A stretch of DNA of 64,000 nt, taken from assembly GCF_900182815.1 (NCBI RefSeq), contig NZ_FXUA01000004.1, positions 124,001 to 188,000 on the forward strand, read 5' to 3'. The stretch is from Algoriphagus winogradskyi. GTDB taxonomy: Bacteria > Bacteroidota > Bacteroidia > Cytophagales > Cyclobacteriaceae. The notes under the pieces were generated by a model, which ran no database searches, was not told where the DNA came from, and worked only from the letters and a program-made list of their open reading frames with translations. Below are positions 10,069-19,945 of this stretch, piece after piece. Numbering within the stretch: position 1 is the first letter of the stretch; each line of letters starts with the position of its first letter. Made by a program: the position numbers and the translations under genes.

Positions 10069-10170
10069 ATGAAGCATATCAATCTATTACAACCTTCACA
10101 ATTTGCCTTGGGAATACCTTTTCCCGCTCAAAACCTATATACCAATTTCTTACAATTAAACCCCTCATGA
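10069..10170 (+). CDS. Possible 33-codon leader ORF overlapping the SusC start
   Basis: ATG at 10069 opens a 33-codon frame (MKHINLLQPSQF...NFLQLNPS). Its TGA stop overlaps the SusC ATG in the arrangement ATGA, the usual geometry of translational coupling. No domain is recognisable and there is no evidence that it is translated. It could be a leader peptide or pure chance. Confidence 0.25.
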   Translation: MKHINLLQPSQFALGIPFPAQNLYTNFLQLNPS

Positions 10171-13100
10171 TGAAAAAACTATTACCGATTTGGCTCATGC
10201 TTCTGGTAGGTGTAGTTCAGGCTCAAGTTACGGTCACTGGTACCGTAAAATCTGAAGCTGATGGACTTGCTTTACCAGGTGTAACAGTGCTGGTGAAAGG
10301 AACCACCACTGGTGTAGCAACTGAAGTTGATGGAACGTATGCAATTACGGCTCCTTCTTCACAATCTGTCCTTGTCTATAGCTTTATTGGCTATAAGTCT
10401 CAGGAAGTAGTAGTAGGTAACCAATCTACAATAAACATTACCCTGGAAGAAGATATGGCTTCTCTGGATGAAGTTGTGGTAGTAGGTTATGGTACTATGA
10501 AAAAACGTGATATGTCAAGTGCACAGGTTTCTGTGACTTCTGAAGATATAGAGCGTACGGTCAATACAACCATAGAGCAAGCCCTTCAAGGTCGAGCTGC
10601 CGGTGTGTATGTCACTCAAAATACAGGTGCTCCTGGAGGAGGGATATCAGTAAATATTAGGGGTATCAACTCCATCAGTGGAACTAATCAGCCTTTGTAT
10701 GTAATCGATGGTGTACAGATTCAGCCTTCTGCTGTTTCTTATGGTAATACCTCATCTACAAATCCTTTGGCAGGTTTGAATCCAAGTGATATAGAATCAA
10801 TGGAAGTTCTTCAAGGTCCTTCAGCAACAGCAATCTATGGTTCTAGAGGTACAAACGGTGTGATTATGATTACTACAAAACGTGGTAAATCTGGCGAAAC
10901 CAAAATCTCTTACAACTACCTATATACGCTACAGGATAAGCCTGAGAATCTAGAGGTGATGTCATTGAGTCAATATGCAACTATGACTAATGATATTCGC
11001 GAAATAACAGGTGGTGAACCACCTGCGGCATTCCTAGACCCTTCAATTTTAGGTGAAGGAACTAACTGGCAAGATGCGCTCTTCAAAACTGCGCCCTTGA
11101 ATAAGCATAATATCACCCTAACTGGTGGTGATGAAAAAACCCAGTTTTTCATCTCCGGTGAATACTTCAATCAGGAAGGTGTCGCGATAGGATCTTCATT
11201 TGATCGTTATTCTATCAGAACGAATATCGACAACCAGACAAGAAAATGGTTGAAGCTTGGTTTAAACCTTCAGCTTTTCCACACGGATGAGCAATTGGCA
11301 ACCGGTAGCTCTGATGTGATTAACAATGCGATCCAAATGGCTCCAAATGTACCAGTTACCAATCCTGATGGATCTTGGGGTGGTGCGGATCCTGTCAATG
11401 GATCTAGCTTGCAGTTTACGCCAGCTAACCCGATCGCTTTGGCTAACCTTTTGGATAGAAGTTACAAAAGAAGAGGCGCTCAGGGTGGTTTCAATGTTGA
11501 GATTGATATAGTGAAAGGTTTGAAGTTCAGAACTATGGTGAACACAAACATCAACTATAATAACGGACACTTCTTTACACCTACCTACACATTGGGTGTA
11601 GTGACTAATGATACAAATACACTTTCTCAGGAATCCAGCAATAGCTTTTACTGGAACTGGAATCAGATGTTGACTTACAGCGCAGTTTGGGGCAAGCATG
11701 CCTTAGACGTGATGGCATCTCACGAAGCACAAGAATCTCAGTACGAGTTTATGAATGCGGGTAGAGTAAACTTCCCGTCAAATGATCTGCAGGAACTGGG
11801 TCTTGGTTCAGCTCAAGGTGCTACCAATAGTGGTGGAGCCAGTCACTGGGCTATGGAATCTTACTTTGCGAGAGCAAATTATACCTTCAATGAAAAGTAT
11901 ATCTTATTAGGTGCATTCAGAGCAGATGGATCTGCGAATTTCGGCCCTGAGAATCGTTGGGGTTATTTCCCTTCTGTATCCGCAGCATGGAGAGTTTCTG
12001 AAGAAAGCTTCTTGCAGAATGCTACATGGATGGATGAATTGAAAATTAGATTCGAAACAGGTCTTACAGGTAACCAAGGTGATGCGGGTGCTATTTTCGC
12101 CCCTCTAAGCTCTCCAAGTATTCCTACTCCTTGGGGAGGTGGATTCCTGGTTTCCAGATTCGGTAATCCAAACTTGAAATGGGAAGAAACTTCTACAGTG
12201 AACTTGGGTTTCAACTTGAACATGTTCAACAATAGAATCCAAGTTGAAGGTGATTTCTACTTGAAGAAAACTGATAACCTGCTTTTGCCTAATCCACTAC
12301 CTTGGTACATGGGTACTTCGGCTGAAGGAAGTATAGGTACGCCAACAGTTAACATTGGGGCCTTGGAAAACAGAGGTTACGGTATCACGATCAACACGAT
12401 CAATATCGATAATAGAGCAAGTGGATTCTCATGGAGTTCCAATTACAACTTCTCAGGATTCCAGACTGAAGTAACCAAATTCTTCTCTGAATCTGCTTTT
12501 ATCGATCGTACAGCGTGGTGGTTAAATAATTTTACAGCTAGAGCGCAGCCTGGTTTTGCACCTTGGTTATTCTACGGATATCAAGCTGATGGCTTGTTCC
12601 AAACTATTGAGGAAGTAGAATCTTCTCCAAGACCAGTAGACAACTCTGGAAATCCTATTCAAGTAGATCAGAATAACGGTATCTATGTAGGTGATATTAA
12701 GTACAAGGATCTGAATGACGATGGAGTAATTGATGAGCGTGACCAGACTTTCATCGGTAATCCTTGGCCAAAATTCACCTTTGGTATGACTCAGCAATTC
12801 ACCTACAAAGGATTCGCACTTGATGTATTGTTTACAGGAGCACTTGGAGTAGATATCTATAACTATAACAGATTCCTGAACATCAACCCAAACAATGTAA
12901 ACTTGGGTAGAAACATGCTGTTGGAAACCTACGATTATGCAAGAATTGAAATGGATCAATCAGGTAATCCTTTTATTGCCAATGCAGGAACAGAAGTGCC
13001 AAGAATTACCGGTACAGACCTCAATGGTAACGGAACTAGAATCTCAGATAAGTTTGTAGAAGATGGTTCCTATGTAAGGATTAAAAATATCAACCTTTCT

Positions 13101-13328
13101 TATGTGGTTCCTAATGAATTGTTAGGAAAACAAAATATTGTTAGAGGTCTTAAAGTAGCCTTCGGTGTCCAAAATGCATACACATTTACCAAATACAAAG
13201 GATATGACCCAGAGGTAGGTGCTTCAGTAGGTAATAACGTGTCAGCAGGTAACCAATTGATCGGTGTTGACTACGGTAGATACCCACAAACCAGAATGTA
13301 TACCTTCAGCTTAGGTGTTGACTTCTAA
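10167..13328 (+). CDS. SusC/RagA-family TonB-dependent outer-membrane transporter
   Basis: A protein of 1053 residues with a signal peptide ending at VVQAQ. A carboxypeptidase-regulatory-like beta-sandwich follows (VTGTVKSEADGLALPGVTVLVKG...). Then come the SusC signature EVVVVGYGTMKKRD, a plug domain (LQGRAAGV, NIRGINSISGTNQPLYVIDG, SATAIYGSRGTNGVIMITTK) and a beta-barrel ending in a terminal Phe (FSLGVDF). SusC proteins import oligosaccharides across the outer membrane using TonB energy, with SusD as lid. The SusD gene starts 18 bp later. Start ATG 10167 or the next codon (10170). Glucan-derived oligosaccharides are the likely cargo, judged by the flanking GH5 and GH9 enzymes. Confidence 0.96.
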   Translation: MMKKLLPIWLMLLVGVVQAQVTVTGTVKSEADGLALPGVTVLVKGTTTGVATEVDGTYAITAPSSQSVLVYSFIGYKSQEVVVGNQSTINITLEEDMASLDEVVVVGYGTMKKRDMSSAQVSVTSEDIERTVNTTIEQALQGRAAGVYVTQNTGAPGGGISVNIRGINSISGTNQPLYVIDGVQIQPSAVSYGNTSSTNPLAGLNPSDIESMEVLQGPSATAIYGSRGTNGVIMITTKRGKSGETKISYNYLYTLQDKPENLEVMSLSQYATMTNDIREITGGEPPAAFLDPSILGEGTNWQDALFKTAPLNKHNITLTGGDEKTQFFISGEYFNQEGVAIGSSFDRYSIRTNIDNQTRKWLKLGLNLQLFHTDEQLATGSSDVINNAIQMAPNVPVTNPDGSWGGADPVNGSSLQFTPANPIALANLLDRSYKRRGAQGGFNVEIDIVKGLKFRTMVNTNINYNNGHFFTPTYTLGVVTNDTNTLSQESSNSFYWNWNQMLTYSAVWGKHALDVMASHEAQESQYEFMNAGRVNFPSNDLQELGLGSAQGATNSGGASHWAMESYFARANYTFNEKYILLGAFRADGSANFGPENRWGYFPSVSAAWRVSEESFLQNATWMDELKIRFETGLTGNQGDAGAIFAPLSSPSIPTPWGGGFLVSRFGNPNLKWEETSTVNLGFNLNMFNNRIQVEGDFYLKKTDNLLLPNPLPWYMGTSAEGSIGTPTVNIGALENRGYGITINTINIDNRASGFSWSSNYNFSGFQTEVTKFFSESAFIDRTAWWLNNFTARAQPGFAPWLFYGYQADGLFQTIEEVESSPRPVDNSGNPIQVDQNNGIYVGDIKYKDLNDDGVIDERDQTFIGNPWPKFTFGMTQQFTYKGFALDVLFTGALGVDIYNYNRFLNINPNNVNLGRNMLLETYDYARIEMDQSGNPFIANAGTEVPRITGTDLNGNGTRISDKFVEDGSYVRIKNINLSYVVPNELLGKQNIVRGLKVAFGVQNAYTFTKYKGYDPEVGASVGNNVSAGNQLIGVDYGRYPQTRMYTFSLGVDF

Positions 13329-13346
13329 TCCAAAAATCATAAACAA

Positions 13347-15011
13347 ATGAAAACAAACACGAAATTCCATAAAATAGTCCTTGGAGCTACTTTGCTACTT
13401 GGAGGAATGGTGGGCTGTTCAGAAGATTTCTTGGATAGACCCCCATTGGACGCAATCGTAGATGCTAACTTCTATAAAACGGACGATCAAATTTTAGCAG
13501 CTTCTGCGCCATTATATAACATTGTATGGTTTGCCTACAATGATAAAGCCAGCCATGGTATTGGTGACGCGAGAGGTGGTACACTTACCTCAGGATCGTA
13601 CCAGCTAGAAAATGTGCGATTCAATACGACTGGTGAAACTGCCGAAAACGGTGCCTCATGGAGAGCTTTCTATAATGTAGTAGCTCAGTCCAACTCATTA
13701 ATAAATAACATTGATGCTTTCGTAGGTGAAAATGTGACAGAGCGAATCAAAAATCATGGTATCGCAGAAGGTAGATTCATGAGAGGATTGGCTTATTCTT
13801 ACCTGGTACAGAACTGGGGTCCAGTTCCGATCATTACGAATAATACGACTCTTCTACAGGATACTACAATCGCAAGAAATACTGAGGAGTCTGTATGGCA
13901 ATTCATCATCAATGACTTCCGCTATGCAGTGGAAAATCTGCCAGAGAGTCCCGTTCAAACTGGACGTTTGACTAAATGGTCCGCTGAAGGTATGCTGGCA
14001 AAAATGTACTTAACCAAAGCAGGTGTTGGGGGAACGAGAAACCAGTCAGACCTTGATTCTGCTGCTTACTTCGCTAAGCGAGTGATCGATAATTCAGGAG
14101 CTTCATTGCTTGAAAACTATGAGGACCTGTTCAAAACGGCAAACAATAACAATGTAGAGACACTTGCAGCCTTACAATGGACCTACAATGCAGGTCAAGC
14201 TGGCGCATGGGGAGCACAAAATTCGGTACAGGCTTTCTTAGCTTTCGGTTCTGAAATCACCGGTTTCGGTGACGGATGGGGAGGAGATATCGGAGCTTCC
14301 AAATGGATGCTAGATCTATACGATGATTTGGTGTTTGACGAAAGAAGAAAAGGAACCTTCATGTTCCCTGGTGATCATTATTCATACATTACTCAAGTAC
14401 CTCCTGGAGGTTCTGCGCAAGAGCTGAGAGTTCCTGCTAGAGGTTCAGAAGGTGGCAGAGATTATAATTCTCGTGCATGGGTAAAGAAATATGTGGTTGG
14501 ACGTCCTGAGGATAACGCAGGCAAAGTTGTTCAGCAAGGCACAGAGATCAACACCTACATTTTGAGGCTGGCAGATGTTTACTTGACTTATGCTGAAGCT
14601 ATTTTGGGGAAAAACCCTGCAGAAGCCCTTAAATATGTGAACATGGTAAGAGCAAGAGCTGGTGTGAGCCCGCTTACATCTGTGACATGGCAAGATGTAT
14701 TTGAGGAGCGAATCAAAGAATTTGCAATGGAAGGTCAAGCATGGTATGAATTTACCAAATTGCACTATTATGATCCAGCAAAGGCTTACGATATCCTTTC
14801 TAACCAAGATAGAGGAACATTCAGAGTCTATGCCGACAAAATTCCGGATCCTACTCTTTGGGAAATTGAAATTCCGGACAGCGATACCTCTCCAAGATAT
14901 TTTGATGTAAACGCATCGAATTTCTTAATTCCAATTCCCTCAGCAGAATTGTCTAGAGCTCCAAACTTGAGAAAGCCTGCTGTACCGTATGATTTCTCAG
15001 CAGAAAATTAA
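13347..15011 (+). CDS. SusD/RagB-family nutrient-binding lipoprotein
   Basis: A lipoprotein of 554 residues (lipobox MVGC, Cys24, then SEDFLDRPP, the typical SusD opening). TPR-rich helices follow, and the C-terminal signature VRARAGVSPL...ERIKEFAMEGQAWYEFTKL is clear. It binds polysaccharide fragments at the cell surface and closes over the SusC channel. It lies 18 bp after the SusC gene and 30 bp before a surface glycan-binding protein, so these three form one operon under the probable control of the HTCS. Confidence 0.95.
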   Translation: MKTNTKFHKIVLGATLLLGGMVGCSEDFLDRPPLDAIVDANFYKTDDQILAASAPLYNIVWFAYNDKASHGIGDARGGTLTSGSYQLENVRFNTTGETAENGASWRAFYNVVAQSNSLINNIDAFVGENVTERIKNHGIAEGRFMRGLAYSYLVQNWGPVPIITNNTTLLQDTTIARNTEESVWQFIINDFRYAVENLPESPVQTGRLTKWSAEGMLAKMYLTKAGVGGTRNQSDLDSAAYFAKRVIDNSGASLLENYEDLFKTANNNNVETLAALQWTYNAGQAGAWGAQNSVQAFLAFGSEITGFGDGWGGDIGASKWMLDLYDDLVFDERRKGTFMFPGDHYSYITQVPPGGSAQELRVPARGSEGGRDYNSRAWVKKYVVGRPEDNAGKVVQQGTEINTYILRLADVYLTYAEAILGKNPAEALKYVNMVRARAGVSPLTSVTWQDVFEERIKEFAMEGQAWYEFTKLHYYDPAKAYDILSNQDRGTFRVYADKIPDPTLWEIEIPDSDTSPRYFDVNASNFLIPIPSAELSRAPNLRKPAVPYDFSAEN

Positions 15012-15041
15012 TTTGTGGACTTACATTGAAATGCTAAACAT

Positions 15042-16310
15042 ATGAAAATATTTAATAATATAAGATCCTCACACTCAGTGCTAGTAGCCTCAGCGCTACT
15101 TATGGTACTTGCACTTGGTGCATGTACTGAGGAGGATGAAATTAATGTTGGACCTCCAACTATTGAGCGGGTTAGAAATACAGATCCAACCACAGCAGAT
15201 AGTGCATTTACCTCTGCTACCTTAGGAAGTACCTTGGCAATTTTGGGAAATAATCTATTGGGTACCCAGCAAGTGTATCTGAATGACTACCCACTGGGTG
15301 TGAATACTGCTTACGTCACTAATAATACTGTGATCGTAACGGTAGGCGACTCAGTACCAACTGTAGCTACTAATCCAAATGTCCCAAATACATTGCGATT
15401 GGTGAATAAGGCTGGTGAAGCGATTATGGAATTCCAAACACTTCCTCCAGCACCTCAGATCACACAGGTTAAAAATCAGTACGTAAAAGCAGGGGATGAC
15501 TTGACTCTATTTGGCAGATATTTCTACTTCGTGGATACAGTTTATTTCCCAGGTGAAGACGCTTTTGTGACTACTGGTATCACTACCAACGCTGCAGGGT
15601 CTTCCCTAACAGTCAAAGTTCCTGATAATTTGGACTTTTCAGAAGGACAAACCATTAGAGTGGTAACTAAGTCAGGAGGTTCAGCAACCAATAGAAATAC
15701 GCAGATTTATGCTGACAGAGGAATGGTTGCCGACTTTGATACCAATGGCGCATTAGAATGGCCTTGGAATTGGGGATGGGGTATATCCGGTGAGATGATT
15801 CTGCCTTCTCAGCCAGGTATTTCCGGTTTAGACGGAAATTTCGGAGGAATGAATCAGGCATTTCCGGCAAATTATGGATGGAATAATGACAAGGTAATCA
15901 ATCTTACAAATTGGGGCGGTGTACAAATTTTCCCTGAAGGTGAAGGTTATGAACCAAGTACCCCAGCTACTAATTATGATATTCGTTTTGAGGTAGCAAT
16001 CAATACCACAGCCTCTATAGCTGGTTTGGAGATGCAAATCTGGTATCCAGATAGCCAAGGCAATGAATTGAGCTATAACATTCCTTTAAGCGATTTTATT
16101 AAAACTACTGATGGTAGCTGGCATACTTTGTCTGCTAATATGACTCGATTAACAAATGGATCTACTCGATTGAATACCTATGGTGACTTCTTGAAAGGAG
16201 ACGGTGGTGGAGTTAAGCAGTTGAGATTGGTAGTTATCAATACCACTTCAAATGATATTCAAGCAGTATTAGGAGTGGATAATGTTCGAGTGGTTAGAGC
16301 AGTAAATTAA
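15042..16310 (+). CDS. Surface glycan-binding protein with TIG/IPT-like domains (SGBP-B type)
   Basis: A lipoprotein of 422 residues (Cys28 after ALGA). Two Ig-like TIG/IPT-type repeats can be seen at about residues 38-115 (TLAILGNNLLGTQQVYLND) and 120-210 (DDLTLFGRYFYFVDTVYFPG). A C-terminal beta-rich carbohydrate-binding domain of about 200 residues follows, rich in Trp (EWPWNWGWG, NLTNWGGVQIF). This build matches surface glycan-binding proteins encoded after SusD in xyloglucan-type and other beta-glucan loci, which capture polymer at the surface. It is the last gene of the SusC-SusD operon before a terminator. The ligand is inferred from context only. Confidence 0.8.
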   Translation: MKIFNNIRSSHSVLVASALLMVLALGACTEEDEINVGPPTIERVRNTDPTTADSAFTSATLGSTLAILGNNLLGTQQVYLNDYPLGVNTAYVTNNTVIVTVGDSVPTVATNPNVPNTLRLVNKAGEAIMEFQTLPPAPQITQVKNQYVKAGDDLTLFGRYFYFVDTVYFPGEDAFVTTGITTNAAGSSLTVKVPDNLDFSEGQTIRVVTKSGGSATNRNTQIYADRGMVADFDTNGALEWPWNWGWGISGEMILPSQPGISGLDGNFGGMNQAFPANYGWNNDKVINLTNWGGVQIFPEGEGYEPSTPATNYDIRFEVAINTTASIAGLEMQIWYPDSQGNELSYNIPLSDFIKTTDGSWHTLSANMTRLTNGSTRLNTYGDFLKGDGGGVKQLRLVVINTTSNDIQAVLGVDNVRVVRAVN

Positions 16311-16342
16311 ATAGTATAGCATAAGAGGTTTATTAATTCAAT

Positions 16343-16375
16343 CTCCGGGGCAGAGTGTTCTGTCTCGGAGTTTTT
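16343..16375 (+). terminator. Rho-independent terminator after the glycan-binding protein
   Basis: CTCCGGGGCAGA-GTGT-TCTGTCTCGGAG pairs fully with two G-U wobbles and is followed by TTTTT. It closes the susC-susD-SGBP transcript. Confidence 0.8.
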
Positions 16376-16395
16376 ACTAAAACCTAGATAGTCTC

Positions 16396-16436
16396 TTTAA
16401 CCGCAGAGAATGCCAATATTTCGCAGAGAGCGCAGC
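16396..16436. repeat. CGCAGAG-type intergenic repeat, copy 1
   Basis: TTTAACCGCAGAGAA... contains two CGCAGAG units and a closing GCGCAG. A related copy with the same TTTAACCGCAGAG opening lies at 35323-35365. Function unknown. Confidence 0.45.
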
Positions 16437-16583
16437 TAATTAAATCCTCTTTTGTTGCAGTGAAAAAATGGGCTATAGATCGAGAATGACCTAGGCAGCT
16501 TCAAAAGCTTTCTAAATGATCACGAGCGATAGAACTCCACAGGAAAGGGTAATTCGGTCAACTTTCATCTGTCTTCCCGCCCG

Positions 16584-19500
16584 ATGAACAAAGAAATTAT
16601 GAGCACTTTCCCCATTATGGGAAATTACAAAATCAATAAATCACTGAGCTTGATCCCCCAACTCAAATTTAGAAAGAATACACTAGTAAAATCACTCCAA
16701 GTCATGGCACTGGGAGCACTATTTTTCATTTTCTCCTGTCAGGATAAAAAGGAGGAAAATCCACATACACTTTTTGAATTGGTAAGTTCTGATTCTACTA
16801 AACTTGCTTTTACTAATCAGATCAAAGAAACTGAGGTAGCTAATATCCTTACCTACCAATATTTTTACAATGGAGGCGGAGTAGCAATAGGGGATCTTAA
16901 CAATGATGGCCTTGAAGATCTTTACTTCACAGCCAATCAAGGTGAAAATAAGCTTTTTTTGAATCAGGGTAACCTGAAATTCCGGGATATTACCTTGGCA
17001 ACCGGTACAGCTGGCAGAGCTAATGCCTGGACTACTGGCACAGCGATAGTTGATATCAACGGAGATGGCCTAAAAGATATTTATCTCTGCTATTCTGGCG
17101 ATTTATCAGATGATCAGCGAAGAAATCAATTGTTTGTCAATCAGGGATTAGACAAGCAAGGAATTCCGTTTTTTAAAGAAATGGCTGCTGACTATGGATT
17201 GGATGATCCGGGGTTCAGTACCGCAGCATACTTTTCAGACTTAGACCAGGATGGGGATTTGGACATGCTCCTTCTCAATCATAATCCGAGATTATTCAGT
17301 AATCTCAATATCAATGCGTTCGAAACCATGCTGAATTCGGCAGATTCGATGAGCAGCACCAAGATTTTCAAGAATGAAGGTGGGATTTTTAGAAATATCA
17401 CCAAAGAATCGGGATTAACAGAAACGGGCTTGAGCTACGGGTTAGGTGCTTCGATCGCAGATTTCAACGGAGACGGCTATCCTGATATTTATCTTGGAAA
17501 TGATTACTCAGCTCCGGATTATCTCTACATCAATCAAGGAGATGGTACTTTTATCAATAGAGTGAAGGAGGCTATCGGTCATACCAGTCTTTATACGATG
17601 GGAGTGGATGCAGCCGATATCAATCGCGATGGGAAATTGGATCTGATCAGTTTGGACATGCTTCCAGAGGATAACTCAAGACAGAAATTACTTTTCACTC
17701 CTGAAAACTACGAACACTATAACCTCTTCCTAAAGGCAGGTTTGCATCATCAGCTGATGCGAAATATGTTACAGCTGAACAATGGCGATGGAACATTCTC
17801 TGAGATTGGTCAATTGGCAGGAATAAGTGCTACAGATTGGAGCTGGGCGCCATTATTCGCAGATTTTGACAACGATGGTTTTACGGATCTTTTCGTCAGC
17901 AATGGGTTTTTAAAGGATTTTACCAATCTGGATTTTATCAACTATAGAAATGAATACCTGCAAAATGAAAAGGTTTCTGCTGCAGGGATCAACGCGCTGA
18001 TAGAGAAAATGCCCGCGACCAAGGTTGGAAATTATGCCTTCAAAAATGTCAACGGAATTCAGTTTGAGAATCAATCTAAAAGTTGGGGACTAGATGTCCC
18101 GGGAAATTCGAACGGAGCCGTTTATGCAGATTTAGACCAAGATGGGGATTTGGATTTGGTAATTAATAATCTTAATGAACCAGCCCAAGTTTTCAAAAAT
18201 ATGACTTCTGAGCGTTCTAAATCCAATTTTCTTCAAATCAAACTCAAAGGTCTTGAAGGAAATCAGGATGGAATTGGTGCTCGCGTAACAGTCTATCAAA
18301 ATGGAATTATCAACTATCAAGAGCAGCAGATATACAAAGGCTACCAAGGAAATGTAAGTTCCATCTTGCACTTCGGTTTGGGCAATGCGAAAGTAGATTC
18401 AATCGAAGTACGATGGAAAAACAGCAAAATCAACAGGATAAAGTATGCCGACATCAATCAAATTCTGGAAGTTTCTGAAGCTGATGCCGAAATAGAATAT
18501 AGAATTGAAGCTAAAACAGAACCCTATTTTATTGCATTGGGGGAGTTTTTGATTGATAAAAAAGTAACTCTTCCGAATGATTACAAGCGGCAAAGCCAGT
18601 TGCTCTATAGCCTTTCAGAAAACAAAGTTTCTATGCTTTCAGCGGATTTGAATGGTGATGGTATAGAGGAAATAATTGTATCTGATGGATCATCGATCAA
18701 ATCCTATCCAAGAGAGGCTGCGGGATACAAGGAGAAATTTGAATTGCTTTATTCATCTGAAAACCCAACCATTACTTCAATGGTGGCATTGGATGCAGAT
18801 GGAGATTCTGATCTGGACTTATATGTCGCCATAGGCGGATACTTTGATTTGACAGAAGGGGACGAAAGGCAGAAGGATGTGCTTTTGATTAATATGGGAA
18901 ATGGCGTTTTTACCGAATCCCCTTTCGACTTTGGTACATTTCCCACTGAGTTTGTCTCGACTTGGGATGCCAATGGAGATGGATTGGAGGATCTCTTTGT
19001 AGGTGCAGGATATTCACCTGGAAGATGGCCAGAATCAGTTTCTAGCCAAATATGGATCAAAAAAGGCGATGGTACTTTCTCACCGATTTCACTCGGTTCT
19101 ATTTCCAGAGTCAAGGCTTCCCAAACCTATGACCTAGATCAGGACGGGCTTGATGAGCTGATTGTTGCATCTGAGTTTGATAGAATCCGAATTCTGAATC
19201 TTAAAGAAGGGAAAGTTGTAGATCGCTCGGAAGAGTTTTTACCCGGTGGAAAAACAGGACTTTGGTCTGCTATTTTGATTCAGGATCTGGATGGAGATGG
19301 AAGTCCTGAAATGATCGCTGGAAATTGGGGTTTGAATTCCAGATTGCAAACTGACGAAAATAATCCAGTTCGGATCTATTTTGAAGATTTTGACAATAAT
19401 GGATCAGTTGATCCCCTGATGACTTTTCCGGTGATGGGAGAGGAGTTCCCTTTCTTTTCCAGAGATGAATTAGCTGCCCAAATGTACAAAAAGAAGGCCA

Positions 19501-19937
19501 TGTTCCCTTCTCACGAGTCATTTTCCAAAGCTAGAATCCAGGATATTCTTACTGCTGATGAGCTAGAAAAAGCCAACAAAGTGGAAGCTCAAAATTTGGA
19601 AACGAAGATGTTTACTTTGACGAATGGGCAATTCGACGAAATAGCTTTACCCGCTATAGTTCAATCATCTCCTATTCAGGCAGTAAATGCATTGAAAAAA
19701 GGTGCTGGATATGATTTGATATTTCTGGGAAATCAATTGGAAGCAAGATTGAAAATCGGAAGAATCGATGCAAACCCTGGATGGGTTTTGAGGAAAAGTG
19801 AAGATGGGGAATGGAAAGTTTTAAAACGAGAGAACAATGGGATGGATTTGAAATCAAATGTCTCCAGTTCTTTGAATTTTGATAATACACTCTGGGTTGG
19901 GATTCCCAATAAAGGAGCTTTTAGATATCTATTTTAA
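16584..19937 (+). CDS. VCBS/FG-GAP repeat lipoprotein with ASPIC/UnbV domain
   Basis: Up to 1117 residues. A lipobox-like segment (ALFFIFSCQDKK) puts the lipid Cys near residue 52 of the longest frame, so the true start may be a later Met (for example 16617 or 16704). The first bases after 16584 (ATGAACAAAGAAATTATG) resemble the dispersed repeats of this window. FG-GAP/VCBS blades with calcium-loop motifs (DLNNDGLEDLY, DINGDGLKDIY, DLDQDGDLDM) fill two beta-propellers. Between them is an ASPIC/UnbV domain (IGARVTVYQNG...LHFGLGNAKVDSIEVRW, about 560-630). The molecular role is unknown. It precedes the GH9 gene by 8 bp, so it is co-transcribed and perhaps helps surface glycan handling. Confidence 0.75.
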   Translation: MNKEIMSTFPIMGNYKINKSLSLIPQLKFRKNTLVKSLQVMALGALFFIFSCQDKKEENPHTLFELVSSDSTKLAFTNQIKETEVANILTYQYFYNGGGVAIGDLNNDGLEDLYFTANQGENKLFLNQGNLKFRDITLATGTAGRANAWTTGTAIVDINGDGLKDIYLCYSGDLSDDQRRNQLFVNQGLDKQGIPFFKEMAADYGLDDPGFSTAAYFSDLDQDGDLDMLLLNHNPRLFSNLNINAFETMLNSADSMSSTKIFKNEGGIFRNITKESGLTETGLSYGLGASIADFNGDGYPDIYLGNDYSAPDYLYINQGDGTFINRVKEAIGHTSLYTMGVDAADINRDGKLDLISLDMLPEDNSRQKLLFTPENYEHYNLFLKAGLHHQLMRNMLQLNNGDGTFSEIGQLAGISATDWSWAPLFADFDNDGFTDLFVSNGFLKDFTNLDFINYRNEYLQNEKVSAAGINALIEKMPATKVGNYAFKNVNGIQFENQSKSWGLDVPGNSNGAVYADLDQDGDLDLVINNLNEPAQVFKNMTSERSKSNFLQIKLKGLEGNQDGIGARVTVYQNGIINYQEQQIYKGYQGNVSSILHFGLGNAKVDSIEVRWKNSKINRIKYADINQILEVSEADAEIEYRIEAKTEPYFIALGEFLIDKKVTLPNDYKRQSQLLYSLSENKVSMLSADLNGDGIEEIIVSDGSSIKSYPREAAGYKEKFELLYSSENPTITSMVALDADGDSDLDLYVAIGGYFDLTEGDERQKDVLLINMGNGVFTESPFDFGTFPTEFVSTWDANGDGLEDLFVGAGYSPGRWPESVSSQIWIKKGDGTFSPISLGSISRVKASQTYDLDQDGLDELIVASEFDRIRILNLKEGKVVDRSEEFLPGGKTGLWSAILIQDLDGDGSPEMIAGNWGLNSRLQTDENNPVRIYFEDFDNNGSVDPLMTFPVMGEEFPFFSRDELAAQMYKKKAMFPSHESFSKARIQDILTADELEKANKVEAQNLETKMFTLTNGQFDEIALPAIVQSSPIQAVNALKKGAGYDLIFLGNQLEARLKIGRIDANPGWVLRKSEDGEWKVLKRENNGMDLKSNVSSSLNFDNTLWVGIPNKGAFRYLF

Positions 19938-19945
19938 TTGAATCA

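Larger units (their letters stand above)
9740..10166. other. Intergenic region with regulatory repeats, GH5 to SusC
   Basis: 427 bp without a conventional gene. It holds a direct-repeat pair (9848-9884), a 20-bp palindrome (9961-9980) and a 33-codon open frame that ends on the SusC start (10069-10170). It probably carries the SusC promoter and a structured 5' leader. I could not place a convincing -33/-7 promoter. Confidence 0.5.
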
